A stretch of 64,000 nt of DNA from Lolium rigidum (GCF_022539505.1 NC_061514.1:36299769-36363768); one strand, 5' to 3'; counted from the stretch's first letter, positions 10,078-21,804 are shown. Notes: generated by a model from the sequence alone, not told the origin. Made by a program: numbers and translations.

Positions 10078-10269
10078 ATGGATAATGGGGGCTCCCCCTC
10101 GCGTCGTCAATCCACATCCTCGCGTCGGCGCTCGCGGAACGACCACGAGGCGAGTCTATTATGCGGCACCGGCTTCTTTCGTGTTGACCCGCATGTGCCA
10201 CTCGCGGGGCCGAAAAAGCGGAAGCGCGTCCAATCGACGAATACACGTCTGTGCGGGACACAAACCTTG
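10078..10269 (+). CDS. Possible first exon with a strong nuclear-localisation motif
   Basis: An ATG in a good context (GCCGCCATGG) opens a 64-codon frame that reaches a donor-like TTG/GTAAAT at 10269. If not spliced, it stops after 72 codons. The N-terminus is Ser/Arg rich (SPSRRQSTSSRRRSR). Residues 45-51 are PKKRKRV, close to the classical basic nuclear import signal. Between them lies GTGFFRVDPHVPLAG. I see no second exon within the next kilobase, so this is probably an isolated gene or transposon fragment. Confidence 0.35.
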
Positions 10270-11299
10270 GTAAATTCGTGTCCAACGATATGGTGATGTG
10301 AGTGTACCTCCCCATCCAAAACAAATCACGTGCAGTGATAGGATTATCCTCTACATAGATACATGGGCCTTTTAGGATCGGATTCACTTTAAGTATAGCT
10401 TAATCCTTGAATGACGATGTTAGGGCCGGTTTTTCCACTAGCCACCATTTGAGAGAAATCATAGATTTGGTCAAGCACGTATAGGTCCTCTCTCTCACCC
10501 TTCTCAAGGTGAGAAAGGTTGGGATGATTCTTTGTGTCTGCTGCAAATGTTTCATTCATAATGAAGTTGTTTTTATGTCGTTGCAAACACATGTTTTGAT
10601 ATTGCATACATGCCATGCATTTTCTTGGTGATTTGTTGCAATCAATGGATTTGTTGCATACACAATAATAATTGCTGCATGGATGTGTCCTAATGTTGGA
10701 ATGTATTTGTTTGTCTTTTGACATACAATTAGAAGAGGTTTTTAACAGCATTGCAAACACGTAAGAAATTGTTGCACACATGATTTTTAAACGCAATGAT
10801 TGAAACACCACGATCCAAGTTGACGGTCATTGAGTTCACCCTTATCATGAATCATCCTAGGTGTATCGTGAATTATGTACAGCTTTTTAGACGTGAATAT
10901 ATAATATAAAGTTTAATTCCCTTTTTAATGTTTGCAAACTGCACACACAAAGCGGCCTGTGCCATTGGCCAGCCCTATCATCTATAGGATCATGCATGCA
11001 CAAAATTTTCTGTCAGGATGCAAGTTCGCAAGCTGCACATGAAAACTGTTTCCTCAAAAAAGAAGAATTAGGTAATACTCCTACAAGTGCGGTTAAATGT
11101 AGGACGAGCTACATATAGCTCATTTTTCAAAAAATGAAAATAACAATTCACAACTTCAAAAATATTCTAAACCAAAATTTTAGATATTGACAACTTCCAA
11201 TATGCAAAAAAAAGTAAAAATCAATGTGAAAGAAGCTATATTCTAGGCTGGGAAAAATTAACAAATTTGTATGTTAAGAGTGTAATGACCAACCCTCTC
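10270..11299. other. No gene recognised; TTGCA/TGCAA-rich repeat-like segment
   Basis: From about 10540 to 10790 the plus strand is strewn with TTGCAA, TTGCAT and TTGTTGCA words at irregular spacing, a texture seen inside grass DNA transposons. The minus-strand open frame across it is a by-product of this composition. Elsewhere the segment is AT-rich without features. Confidence 0.4.
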
Positions 11300-11659
11300 T
11301 CTCAGTTCGGACTTTTGGTTCAATTAGCTAGTGCACCAATCTTTTATGGTATCAGAGACAAGAGGTCTCAAGTTAAAGACCCTGCTCAGTTTTAAAAACA
11401 AACAAAAAAAATATGCGGTCTGCACCGAATCCAGCTAAGAACTAAAATAGCCTAGACACATGAGGGAGGGTGTTGAATATAAATACACTGCCTAGTTTCT
11501 TTTCATCAGTTGATTGGTGAATTGGTTAGGCACATACAACTTGAAACAAGAGGTTGAGGGTTCAAAACCAAACAAAAGTGATAAAAAAATTATTGCGGCG
11601 TGCCCTTGGTCCGCTGCGCACGCCAAGACTCCAAAAAAAGGTGGAGTGTTGGAGTGTAA
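11300..11659 (+). repeat. Possible tRNA-derived SINE-like remnants
   Basis: Near 11510-11575 the words GATTGGTGAATTGGTTAGGC and GAGGTTGAGGGTTCAAAACC are spaced like the A and B boxes of a tRNA-type polymerase III promoter, followed by an A-rich stretch. A second, weaker tRNA-like run (TGGTATCAGAGACAAG and AGGTCTCAAGTTAAAGACC) is at about 11348-11382. Neither has a confident full-length SINE structure. Confidence 0.3.
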
Positions 11660-11986
11660 GGGCATGTACAATGGGGTGACGTCAGCCTTCCCTTACAGCT
11701 GCCACGTAGGATTTTTGCTTAGTTGGAGGAGAGAGAATAAACAAGAGAAAGGTTGTCTTCCCTTAGCTAAGGGATGATCTCTTATAAAATAAGAGAAGAC
11801 TATTTTGCCCATTGTACGACTTGTCTTGCTTTAGACACACAATTTTCTACTAAAAATAATTAATTCTCATTTATTGTAAGTGATAACAATAAGAGATAGT
11901 GCATTGTATCATTACTATTTACCATCTTCTCTAGATGGCGTGGATTACTAAGAGAAGATAAATCTTCCTTACCATTATACATGCCC
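11660..11986. mobile_element. Tourist-like MITE (PIF/Harbinger)
   Basis: Inverted ends GGGCATGTACAATGG (from 11660) and CCATTATACATGCCC (to 11986) bound a 327-bp element, flanked by an exact TAA duplication (11657-11659 and 11987-11989). The 3-bp TWA target and the ends fit Tourist elements. It has no coding capacity. Its interior repeats AAGAGAAGA-type words in inverted order, so it can fold. Confidence 0.8.
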
Positions 11987-11989
11987 TAA

Positions 11990-12368
11990 TGACCGACCCT
12001 ATATTTCATTATAAATAAGAAGTAGTGAACGGTTTCAAATCTCCAAAATTTGTCAGTTTTTTTTTCATTTTTTTGTGCAGCCTAGAATAGTAAGTATTTT
12101 TCGTCCATGTTTTGCATACCCTTTGAATATGTCATTGAATACATCTAGGATTTTTCCCAGATTTTTTTAAAACATTAAATTCTTACTTTTGAATTTTGAC
12201 AAGTACCAGTCTACATGTAGACCGGGCACCATTTATGGTTTTTGCCCATACTCCTACTCGTAATCAAGTTTCAACTCAAGTTCATCTTGAAAAAAAGAGT
12301 TTTAACTTTTAACTCGAGGGTTAAAGGCACAGGTTTTAAAAAAATGTACTAAACGGCAAACAGGCGAC
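11990..12368. other. No gene recognised
   Basis: This is AT-rich sequence with T- and A-runs ahead of the GC-rich 5' region of the next gene. It may contain that gene's promoter, but I see no clear TATA box. Confidence 0.4.
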
Positions 12369-12642
12369 TTGGCGGGACCCACCAAACGGCGCCCGCAACG
12401 GAGGGCGGGGACAGAACTGGACGGAATCTGCTCCTCCTCGTCTACTTTCTCAACTTCCTATTCTCCCACACGTGCCGCCGCCGCCGCCACCCCGCTCCCT
12501 CGCCGCCTTCTTCTTCCATGCCGCCGGCGGTTCGTCCGTACGGAGATTAGCGTGAGGAACGGATTGTCGGGACACACGCGCGGCGCAGCGGTCGAAATTC
12601 AGAGTGAGGAGCGTCGAGAGCGACGCGGACGCGGGCAGCGGC
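12369..12642 (+). promoter_or_regulatory. GC-rich 5' leader of the gene at 12643
   Basis: The base composition rises sharply at about 12365, with CGCC/GCCGCC runs and CTCC-rich tracts typical of grass 5' UTRs. The frame used by the first exon is open from 12604, but the only ATG in it is at 12643. Confidence 0.35.
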
Positions 12643-14700
12643 ATGGACCGGCGAGCGAGCGCGGCGGATCCCTCGACGGCGGGCGAACTTGATCAGCGCC
12701 TGTTCATGCCTGCCTGTGCGCTTCCTCCCATCCCACCAAATCCTCACTGCGGCTGCTTCTTCTGCTCCAGTCGGTCCACCTCCCTCCGCGACGCTCTCCT
12801 CCCTATTCGACGTATTGATTACCCAGTTCTCTGTCTCTCGATTTCATCTGTTCCTTCTGCTCTAAATTATTATTAATTTGGTGGCTTAGGTTTAATTTGG
12901 AGTCATTCTGCGGAGTAGCTTACAGATGTGTAGAATTAATTGTCTGGTTATCATTTGTGTGTTAAGGGCGCCATGATTGGCCAAGATTTACGTACAATAC
13001 AATGTCAGAGTTGTAGTTGGACAGCGCCCTTTGTGGTATCCGTTGGATATTTTGTTGGGTGGATAGTGAAATTATTTTGACAGCAAGTGACTAGTTCAAA
13101 GATTTAATGATCTATTACCTGAAGTCTCAATGGCGCTTACCTGTAGTACCTTTGTTGCATTTGGAATTTTGTTAAATGGCTGTTAAGTGTCTATTGACTC
13201 GTCACTGCCCACTGGTTTGTTATTTACAGTATGTGGGTTGGTTGGTTGCATTTGCATCCTGAAACTTGTAGATGGACACTTCTTCAAAGTTAATGAATCC
13301 TCACTAGAGATCTATGTGGCAACTATACATACCTTGCTCGTATGTCGATTCGTGGAAACTAGTTGAGTTCTCTATATATATTTAGCTGCTTTTCTATATT
13401 ACAACCATGTGAATGATTTTTTAAATCTTAATTGTTAGATGAGATAGATCCTCTGTTCTTGTTTTGACGCTGGTGCTAACTGTATGGAGATATGTTGGAT
13501 GTGAATTTAGTTACACCGGTGTCCAGACCAGATGTAACGTCCATCCATCGTTGAGAACTCAGTTCTGTCCAGATGAGCAGTTTGCTGTTGAAGAAATTTT
13601 AGCGTTTTATTTGTTCCTTGTCATAGCCTGATTGTTAGTTTGTTCTTTACGTTTACTCAGATATCTGAGGAATGTTAGGCTGTTCACCTTATTAGTCTGA
13701 TGACTGCTGCCTGGAGAGTTGACGTAAATCTATTACTCCAAACTGTGTGACATTCAGTTGGATAACCCATATCTCTAGGATCCTAAAGAGTACAACAGTT
13801 TAAAAGGGTTTATCCTGACTAGCCGAGGGGCTAATTTGACCAAGAAATTAGCTTGTCTGGACAGACTGAGTCAATATGGCTCGGGCCTAAGTTGTGTGAG
13901 TACGACTCTAGTACAGAGATCAGCTGGTGTGTATCCATTATGCGACCTCAGCAAGTGCACCACTGAATCAGTGATAGGCGATTGCTGATACCCAACATAG
14001 CAAACATATAGCTGAGGTTTTTTGTGACTGAACTCTCGGTTTTGTTCTTAGCTTTTCGTCTTGCTTTCATGAATGCAAAGGCGCCCATTATGCCTGACGC
14101 CTCACATTGATAATGAACTCATGCATCCCTGCAAAATTATTTGAAGAATATGCAGGATACCTCACAGAACCTGCTTTTCATAAGGTTTTAGCTGCTTAGC
14201 ATAGTGTATTCATGAACAGTGAATATTTATTCATATTGAAGTGTTTTGTCATTAATGCGTGGAACTTACAATCCCACTTATTTCCCAGTTTGTGGCTGAG
14301 GAAATTGGTCCAAGACATTAAACACTCTTTTATTGTTATGCTCTTTCTCCATCAATTATCATGACGGAACTTCAGCTGTGAGAAGTTCTGCTTCTGCATG
14401 CTGTTCTGGATATAACATACCCAAAACAATTAGGTCATTGGCAAAGATTACTGTTCTTTTACTATATCAGAATATTATAAACATGATAAGTTTTTTAAGT
14501 AAGAACTGGATCATAGCTGCCAGTGTTTAATTCTTGCATCTGCTCATATCTCATTTATGTTATCTATAATTTCAGGTATATCTACAACACGTGTTTCTGT
14601 TGATCCTGCTCGCTTACATGGTTGCAATCTTTCACCATCAACAGTACTAGATTTTGAGATAAGGAAGCTATCTGCGGAACAAGCTGACCCCAGAAAGTAG
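12643..14700 (+). CDS. Putative two-exon gene for a small protein of unknown function
   Basis: The model joins exon 12643-12811 to exon 14576-14700 across a 1764-bp T-rich intron. The donor is GAC/GTATTG and the acceptor TAATTTCAG/G. The phases agree: exon 1 leaves one base and exon 2 supplies two, forming an Arg codon, and the frame continues for 41 codons. The product is 97 residues. It starts MDRRASAADPSTAGELDQRL, has a Cys/Phe-rich patch (HCGCFFC), and ends with LHGCNLSPSTVLDFEIRKLS and ADPRK. Alternatively the final AAAGTAGCC may be a donor leading to an acceptor at about 14834, which would also stay open for some codons. I do not recognise the protein. The composition and splice signals support a real or recently dead gene. 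Confidence 0.4.
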
Positions 14701-15142
14701 CCTTTTGTTTACATCACTGGTATCATGTTATGATTGTATAGTGTTGCTCAAGAAATTTACTGTTCTGCTTTTGTGTGTATACTATCTCGTAGCCGGCAAC
14801 TCTTATAAAAATGTCAGTTCTTCTTTCTCATAGGGCACAGGAGTGGAAAATAAATTTTGTTCATCCGTGTCTCCATTCCATTTTTTTCATTGTTCTCATA
14901 GCAAAAGGTGGCTTGGAAACAGGATATGCTTGATTCAGTTTGCTTCGTCCATATGTGTATTCATTATATACAATATTCGTCCTGTGCAGTCAATTGTGAA
15001 CTTATTTGTTTCTAGTTTCGACAGTATTTATGATTTCCGGTATAATCTTTGTCCTGCAGACTAGATTGCAGGAATAAATAGTTTTGTTTGACCCATTGAA
15101 CCATATATGAATATTTCTCTTACTGAAAGTGTAAATTACAGG

Positions 15143-15700
15143 TGCTAGCTGATGGCCGTGTACCCTTGAGCCTGCGAAGCGTTCTCCCGGCTGGCCGGTT
15201 TCGTTGACAGCAACTTGTAAAAACCCTCCTGTGCTATGGTGAGTCTTCGTGATCATGCTTGTGGTTGCCTGTGTCGCTTAGGAAGGCTCCCTCCTACAGA
15301 GGGTGTTTATTTGACTTGCTGTTTTATCTCTTGATGAAGCAGGTCCTGGTGTTCCCTTATAATCAAACTCTGGAACTAGCAAGGCCTACTAGACATGCCC
15401 GTGCCACGAACACCTGCAACGCAATTCTTGAAGGGTACGAAGAAGATTCAAGTTCAGCAATGTGCACCAAGTGGACGTTTAAGGAAGCATTCAACTATTC
15501 GAGGGAAAAGATAAACATGACAGCAGATGGCGGCAGTACCAGCAGGAGCCTAAGGCATGTCGGCCGGCGCAGGCGCAACTGGCTTTGCTGTTCCAGTACC
15601 CAAGTACGGTCAAATGCCCAACAGTAACAGCGCCCAAGGTTCAGGTGGCACTCCCTAGAGACCGATATAGAAACGAACTTGTAAAATCAGTTCTCTGATT
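15143..15700 (+). other. Downstream splice-like exons of the same transcription unit
   Basis: A good acceptor (AAATTACAG, ending about 15142) and a strong donor (CTATG/GTGAGT, at about 15238) frame a 96-base exon. A second pyrimidine-rich acceptor ends at about 15342 (GAAGCAG) and starts a last exon whose frames carry SSSAMCTKWTFKEAFNYSRE and, in another frame, GFAVPVPKYGQMPN followed by a stop near 15650. No frame joins cleanly to the upstream exon, so these may be 3' UTR exons, alternative exons or parts of a decayed coding region. Confidence 0.3.
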
Positions 15701-16115
15701 TCCTTGTACAACCTGCCAGCATCCATTGTAGTGTCAGTTTCTTTTCCCTTTTCAGTTCATGGATTCATGCAAGTCCTCATCGGATCTTTCTGATCATTTC
15801 TCCTCCCATGATCGTCCTGTACGTTGGCGCTGTGGGGACTAAACAATGAAAATATGTAAATCTCTGTTTGATCTCTTATGACGCACTAATATTAGTATGT
15901 GTAGGCGTGTAGCGAACTATAACACTGCATTGTATGAGCTGTCGTTTGCATTCAGCGTTGCAGAGTGTACGGTCTGCAGTCTTGAGTCATCAGTGTTTCA
16001 GAACTCTGGTTTGTACTACGCTACAACAAAAACGTACTGAAAGATGATAGAAGTTGGCCAGGCCAAATCTCTCCACTCATGACTCCGAATTACCTCATAA
16101 ACTGAGTAATTATAC
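15701..16115. other. Probable 3' flank, no gene recognised
   Basis: AT-rich sequence follows the last putative exon. No second gene is visible up to the assembly gap. Confidence 0.4.
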
Positions 16116-16215
16116 NNNNNNNNNNNNNNNNNNNNNNNNNNNNNNNNNNNNNNNNNNNNNNNNNNNNNNNNNNNNNNNNNNNNNNNNNNNNNNNNNNNNN
16201 NNNNNNNNNNNNNNN
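16116..16215. other. Assembly gap (100 N)
   Basis: Exactly 100 N characters, the conventional placeholder for a gap of unknown size. Open frames across it are meaningless. Confidence 0.98.
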
Positions 16216-17175
16216 CCCTAAACTCGTAGGTATCAACCTGTACATCTCCAAACCATAAGAAAAAAAAAGACAACACACGGGCAGCCCAGTGGGCCCAATA
16301 GAACAAACCCAGTAGCCAGCACCCTGCGCACATCTTTTTCCTCATCCTTTCTTCTCCAAATCGATTGCTGGGTGAACACATTTTTTTATTAGTTTGTGAT
16401 CAATCTCAGAAAGTTTTGGTATATATCGATAGTCAAAGCAAATAAGTTTCCTAAGAGAATAAATAATTTGTATTTTTAAGACGCATTTTCTCACTCTCTC
16501 ACTCTTATAAATGTTCATGTTGCAAAATATAAATGTTCATGCTGCCTAATGTTTAATTTTTATAAATAAATAAACCAAACATATTTGACATAATTTTTTA
16601 TCATAACTGAACTCTTTTGAATACGTATCAGTTTTTTGTGATTTTTGTGTTACATAATCACGTCCAATCTAAAATATCGGTCAAACTGAGATCTTGAAAT
16701 TGGGAGCTTCACATAGGAGTACTGCATATCTCCACCGTCAAATTCATGCCAACTGGGCCCTCGCAACACTTAATTCTTTCTCATCCATGGATGTCTACGT
16801 GGCCCAACGATGAAAGTGAGATTGTCTGTTGTCCCTCACCCAGGTCTGACCATTAGATTTGGCACGACCTGGGTAGTCGAAGTAGATGAACGTGATATGG
16901 GTACTCGCACCCAAAAATTCCTTTTAGCTCCCGTTCTCCAGCTCGTTTTTTAATTTTCAAAACTTCATTTTTCAGGTCTCTAAAAACTCTAAAAAGAATC
17001 ATAGTAGTACAATATTTGCATTAAAATATTTTTTCATATGTGATCTGCATAAAAGTACAAAGTTTGGAAGCAAAATCAAGTTTATTTTAAATATTTTCAG
17101 AGCCATGCTTTTTTTTGTAGCCAACATCTTAACGCATTTCTTAGCAAAACTTTGCATATATGTCGATTACATGTC
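16216..17175. other. No gene recognised
   Basis: AT-rich DNA without ORFs of coding character, without inverted ends I could pair, and without tandem structure. Confidence 0.5.
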
Positions 17176-17178
17176 TAA

Positions 17179-18137
17179 GGGCGTGTTCGGGAACAGCCTA
17201 GCTTCCAGATTCTTGGTACTCCACCGCGGAGCAGTGCCGAACACACAAACTCCACGGAACTAGATCCGAGAAGCTGGGTCAATTCGCTGTGTAAAACTTG
17301 GAGCACCACTTTTGCAAATTCGCGAATCAGCAAACCGCGGAGCAGTCAGAAATTACAAAGAACTGCCACCGCCAAGTGAAAACTGTTCGATCTGGTTCTA
17401 TTTCCCCCATCCGCCCCCGTCTTGCTCGTTCGGTTGCTCACTGATCATCCAACCGGGCCGTGCTCGCCGCCCTCGTACCCTCCCCGTCGGCCCTTCCTGC
17501 CGCCTCCCCTACCTTAGCTAGACGCTGCCTCAAGCCTAGCCCCGCATCCCGCCTCAAGCCGCGCTCGCCCCGCCGATAACCGGCTAGTTATCTGCCGGCG
17601 GGGTCCCCAATTGGCCACAGACACTACTCCGGCCACCAAATCTCGATCCAGTCTCGACCATGACCAGGACGCCAACCCCATCCTCTTCTCAGTCAGCTGG
17701 ATCGAGAGCTCGAGAGGCTGGGAAGGGAAGCCAAACTTGGGCTGCAACCACCTGACCGGGCATGGCCACGACCACCAGCACACGAGAAGTGGACGATTCA
17801 AGGGGCAGCGGGGCGGGAGGAAGCCGTAGGCTCGCCGCCGGCGATTAGACCGCTGGAGGGCAGAAATCGGTGGGGGCTTGTCGTGCTTCGGTAGGAATTT
17901 AGAGAGCACGCGTGGGTGGGGATTTGGGAGAGGAGTGGAGAAGGATATCCCGACGAGTGGGGTCAACTTGTCAGCGGCTTCTCCTGGTTGGGTTGGGCTA
18001 GCAGTTTTCCTTTACGGACCATGTGAAATTCCGCGGAGCTGCCCCGAACGTTCCCTGCTCCACTCGTGACGCCGGAACCGTTCCAAGAAGCTGGATCGAA
18101 GGATTTCTATGAAGCCGGACCGTTTCCAAACACGCCC
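17179..18137. mobile_element. Harbinger/Tourist-like TIR element, 959 bp, with GC-rich interior
   Basis: GGGCGTGTTCGGGAACAG (from 17179) is mirrored by CCGTTTCCAAACACGCCC (to 18137). An exact TAA duplication flanks it (17176-17178 and 18138-18140). Secondary inverted blocks near the ends include CCGCGGAGC words at about 17223 and 18032. The interior (about 17390-17850) is GC-rich with CGCC runs and looks like a captured leader or exon fragment, but no frame is convincingly coding and no transposase is present. Confidence 0.7.
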
Positions 18138-18140
18138 TAA

Positions 18141-19376
18141 GTATCCACGGAGTTTTTTTTAAATTGTTTTAAAACTTCTAAAATATTAATTTTATTTTTA
18201 TAATAAAAATACAGAAGCCAAAGCACTGCACTCTACTCGAACCACTAAGTGGGAGTCCACTCGCATAGAACGTGGTGCCTTATAGCATGGGTCCTGATAA
18301 CCATCTTGTTTTCATTTTTTTATCTTTTTAAAAATACACATATGATTATTGGTCTTCACCAACCGATTGTCCACATCCTCTTCACTTTTCTTATTTACTA
18401 AACTATCCATTTCATGTCTTATTTCCTCATATAGAATAATGTGTGTCTCACAAGTCTAATTATCCATGAGTTATACTATTTTTGCTCCCTAGACATGCCT
18501 TTCAAGTCGGTCGTGTGTATATTTAGATATCCATATTTAATGTTTTATTACTCAATTTTTCTTCTTTAATATGAGTGTATATATGTCGTCGCCCGTGAAG
18601 CTCAACATAGTGTTGCAGACTCACACGGGGACGGAACCTGAAGACCATTGATGCTAGCCCCAAGTTCTCCCCGACAGACCACTGAACACCACCCGAAGCA
18701 CACTTCTACCGATGACGAAGGCACCCGAAGATTCTCGGCTCCGAACTGAAAATTTGTCAACCCTAACCGACCCTATGTTATAAATATAGCATATATCTTT
18801 ATGTATCCAAATTGCATTGCATATCTTGTAGTTTAGGGTAATTATCAAAGTTACACAATAAGTAAATAAGGAGTGTTTGTGATATTGTTATGTTACTTGC
18901 TCCTACTTTCGTTTAAAATTGTGTAGCTCACTCGTGTCATACTATGTCACATTAATCAAAATTTAATTTGATGACAGAAAAATAATATGAACCTTATAGT
19001 TAGTTTTTTTTTTGTTCCTATTCCACTTATTTTGGCTAAGTTTCATCTGGCCTCATCTTTGCCATGGCATGCCATACATGTGATGAACATGCTGGATCTT
19101 CTGTCGTAGTAGTAAGTGTTGTATATTTTGTATTTTTACTCCATCACTTCTTCATGGATATGACTTGAGATGATGTGACAAACAACAAGTTTTACAGATG
19201 CACCTCGGTCGTGTTTGTCTGCCAAACACTTCTCCCATTGCTATTTATGCCTATCTCTTATCTTCCAGTACCTACAAAACTTGGTGTGCTTATTTGTATT
19301 GTTAGCATTGCGAGTCGTAGCAACATGCTTAGGTTGTTGTTGTTCTCTTTATCTACATTTTTTTTATTTGCAGTTT
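18141..19376. other. No gene recognised
   Basis: Mostly AT-rich. The GC-richer piece at about 18590-18770 has open frames on the minus strand but no splice signals or recognisable motifs. Confidence 0.45.
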
Positions 19377-21227
19377 GTGAAGTTGAAATGGGGCGAAGTT
19401 GATATCACAACTGTTGTTGCTATTCATGCTCCTCGAGATTCGGTCCCACGCGGTTCCACGTGAAAAGAGAATCTTATTTGCATCTATTGTGTGAAAGTTA
19501 TGCTTGTTTTAAAATGAATAGTACATTTGAAGAAAGGAATCTTTTCGTATGGGTGGATGATGGTTCTCCGGTGATGGCAGCGGTGGAAGCGGTTGGGAAA
19601 CCCCAAGAGAAAGGTGTAATGAGCACAGCAGCAAGTTTTCCCTCAGTACAAAACCAAGGTTTAATCGACCAGTAGGAGAAAGGCGTGACTTCTGAAGGTG
19701 TTTCTGGCTGACTAGTGGCAGGGTGCACTACCGGCGTCAACAACAACGTGGAACCTGCACACAACACAATCAAAGTAATTTGCCCCAACTTACATTGAGG
19801 TTGTCAATCTCACCGGTTTGTTGAACAAAAAGAATTAGACGCATCGAATGGAAGGAGATGTTTGCAGAAAGTAAACAGAACAAGATTGCAGTTGAATTTA
19901 TCAGTAAAGGAAATAGGATCGGGGTCCACAGTTCACTAGAGGTGTCTCTCTATAAAGAAATAGCATGTTGGGTGAACAAATTACAGCTCGCCAATTGATA
20001 GAACATCGACCAATACATGACAAGATGATTACTATGAGATTTGATATGTGCATTACAACATAATACATAGACCGTAATCCAACTTAATGTATGACTAATA
20101 ATCCATCTTCAGGTTAGCGTCCGCACCCCTTTCAGTATAAAGTTGCAAGCAACAGACTATCGCATTAAGCAATGTGTGTAAAGTAAACAATAGAATTACC
20201 CTCGGATAAAACATTGTTATTTTCTCCCTAGTAGCAACAACACATCTACAATCTTAGAAGTTATAAAGTCACTCTCCCAGAAAACTAGAGGCATGAACCT
20301 ACTATCGAGCATAAATACCCCCTCTTGGAGTCACAAGTGTCCACTTGGTCAGAGTTTCTACTAGCAACGGAGAGCATGCAAGATCACAAATAACATATGA
20401 CATGAATATATAATCAATCTCAACATAGTATACAATATTCATCGGATCCCAACAAACCAAACATATAGGATTACATAAAGATGATCTTGATCATGTAGGG
20501 CAGCTCATAAGATCGATACATGAAGCACAAAGTGGAGAAGACAACCATCTAGCTACTGCTATGGACCCATGGTCCAGGGATGAACTACTCACGCATCACT
20601 TTGGAGGCCGACATGGAGATGTAGATGCCTCCAGCGATGATTCCCCCCTCTTGCAGGGTGCCGGGAAGAGCTTCATAATCCCCGATATGGGTTCTGCGAT
20701 GGCTGTCGCGACGGAACCTTTCGTGGATGGAGACTCGGGTATCCAGGGTTTTCCCGAGAAGATATATAAATAGGCTGAGGATTTAGGTCGGTGGGGCGCC
20801 TGGTGGGCCCAGACCACCCCTAGGTGCGGGCCAGGTCCAGGCCGCGCCTAGGATAGGTCTGGCCGCCCTGCTGCGCCTCTTCGACCCCCCTCTGGACTTC
20901 GTCTTCGTTTTGGTAAAATATTGACTTCGGCTTTTGTTTCGTCCAATTCTGAGAATATTTCCTGTACAACTTTTCTGAAATACAAAAACAGCAAAAAACA
21001 GGGACTGACACTGTGGCATCTTGCTAATAAGTTAGTGTCGGAAATCATGTAAAAGTGCAACGAAGTGTAAACAAAACATATATGAATTGGTGTAAAACAA
21101 GCATGGAGCATCAAAAATTATAGATACGTTTGAGACGTATCAGTAGATAGTTGGATGGACCCCACAGGTAGGCATCCCAATGCGCACGAACGACCATCAT
21201 ATCACCTTCGCCCCATTTCAACTTCAC
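19377..21227. repeat. 31-bp inverted arms bracketing the solo LTR
   Basis: The left arm 19377-19407 (starting GTGAAGTTGAAATGGGGC) is the inverse of the right arm 21197-21227 (ending GCCCCATTTCAACTTCAC), with about 29 of 31 positions matching. The arms lie some 165 and 55 bases outside the solo LTR. They may be the ends of an older TIR element or hairpin that the LTR retrotransposon entered. Confidence 0.6.
19572..21142 (-). mobile_element. Solo LTR, minus orientation, same superfamily as element E
   Basis: The sequence is collinear with the two LTRs of element E: TTGGGAA-ACCCCAAGAG start, GCAAGTTTTCCCTC, ACACAATCAAAGTA, GGTTGTCAATCTCACCGG, ACAGTTCACTAG, then the end GATACGTTTGAGACGTATCA. Like them it ends in CA and starts near a TG. 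A TATA-like motif (TTTATATATC, 20761-20770) is present on the minus strand. It is more diverged than the E LTRs. I found no exact TSD. No internal domain adjoins it, so it is a solo LTR or fragment. Confidence 0.7.
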
Positions 21228-21320
21228 TGATGCATTTTCGTTTTTTTTGAAAGCTGACACATATTATATGTTGGGAGATGATCTCGGTTCTACTTTCAAG
21301 TTAATAATATACTTTGGGAC

Positions 21321-21534
21321 AATAACCTAATGATAAGGAACTGGTGGGAGCCCATGTGTAAACATCGGTGATTTGTTTCGCTTACACCTGGGTATTCCTC
21401 GGGCCGAGCTGGGCCTAAAAAAGCCTGAATAACCTAATGATAAGGAACTGGTGGGAGGCCATGTGTAAACATCGGTGATTTGTTTCGCTTACACCTGGGC
21501 ATTCCTCGGGCCGAGCCGGGCCTAAAAAAGCATG
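21321..21534. repeat. 107-bp tandem direct duplication
   Basis: The unit beginning AATAACCTAATGATAAGGAA at 21321 recurs at 21428 with only a few substitutions, including GGGAGCCC versus GGGAGGCC and GGGTATT versus GGGCATT. The near identity indicates a recent duplication. Confidence 0.9.
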
Positions 21535-21804
21535 ACCCTAAATTTCCAGGCCCGAAGCCGGCCCGGCCCGACTTTCGGGTTCACAAATCAGGCCCAAACC
21601 GGCCCGAATAGAGAAAATCCTGGCTCGGCATGACAAACCCGACCCAAAATAAGCCTAAATCATGTTCTCTACAAGCCCGAGCCTGGCCCGGCCCGGTGTT
21701 GGGGCTCAAAATTCAGGCCCGAACCCGGCCCGACATGGAAGCCCGACCTAGCCTGGCCCTAGATTTTTGGGTCGGGCCGTCCAGGCAGGGCTTCCCATGC
21801 CCAG
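21495..21804. mobile_element. GGGCC-rich TIR-like element
   Basis: The segment starts CTGGGCATTCC and ends GGCTTCCCATGCCCAG, an inverted pair. The interior is an imperfect series of GCCCGGCCCG / CCCGAAC words broken by short AT spacers, as in a common class of plant hAT-like MITEs. No TSD could be identified. The left part overlaps the second unit of the tandem duplication. Confidence 0.45.

Noticed and set aside
10389..10811. 140-codon minus-strand open frame
   Set aside because: It is a by-product of the TTGCA/TGCAA word repeats. The protein is low in structure-forming composition and no splice or start context supports it.
11348..11575. A functional tRNA gene
   Set aside because: Only A/B-box-like words are present. 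A cloverleaf cannot be drawn and the anticodon arm is missing.
16016..16381. Open frames spanning the N run (also at 56084-56730)
   Set aside because: They depend on translating 100 unknown bases as open sequence.
17311..17966. Open frames inside the 17179-18137 element as a transposase or host gene
   Set aside because: No DDE motifs, no recognisable domain, and opposing frames of similar length.
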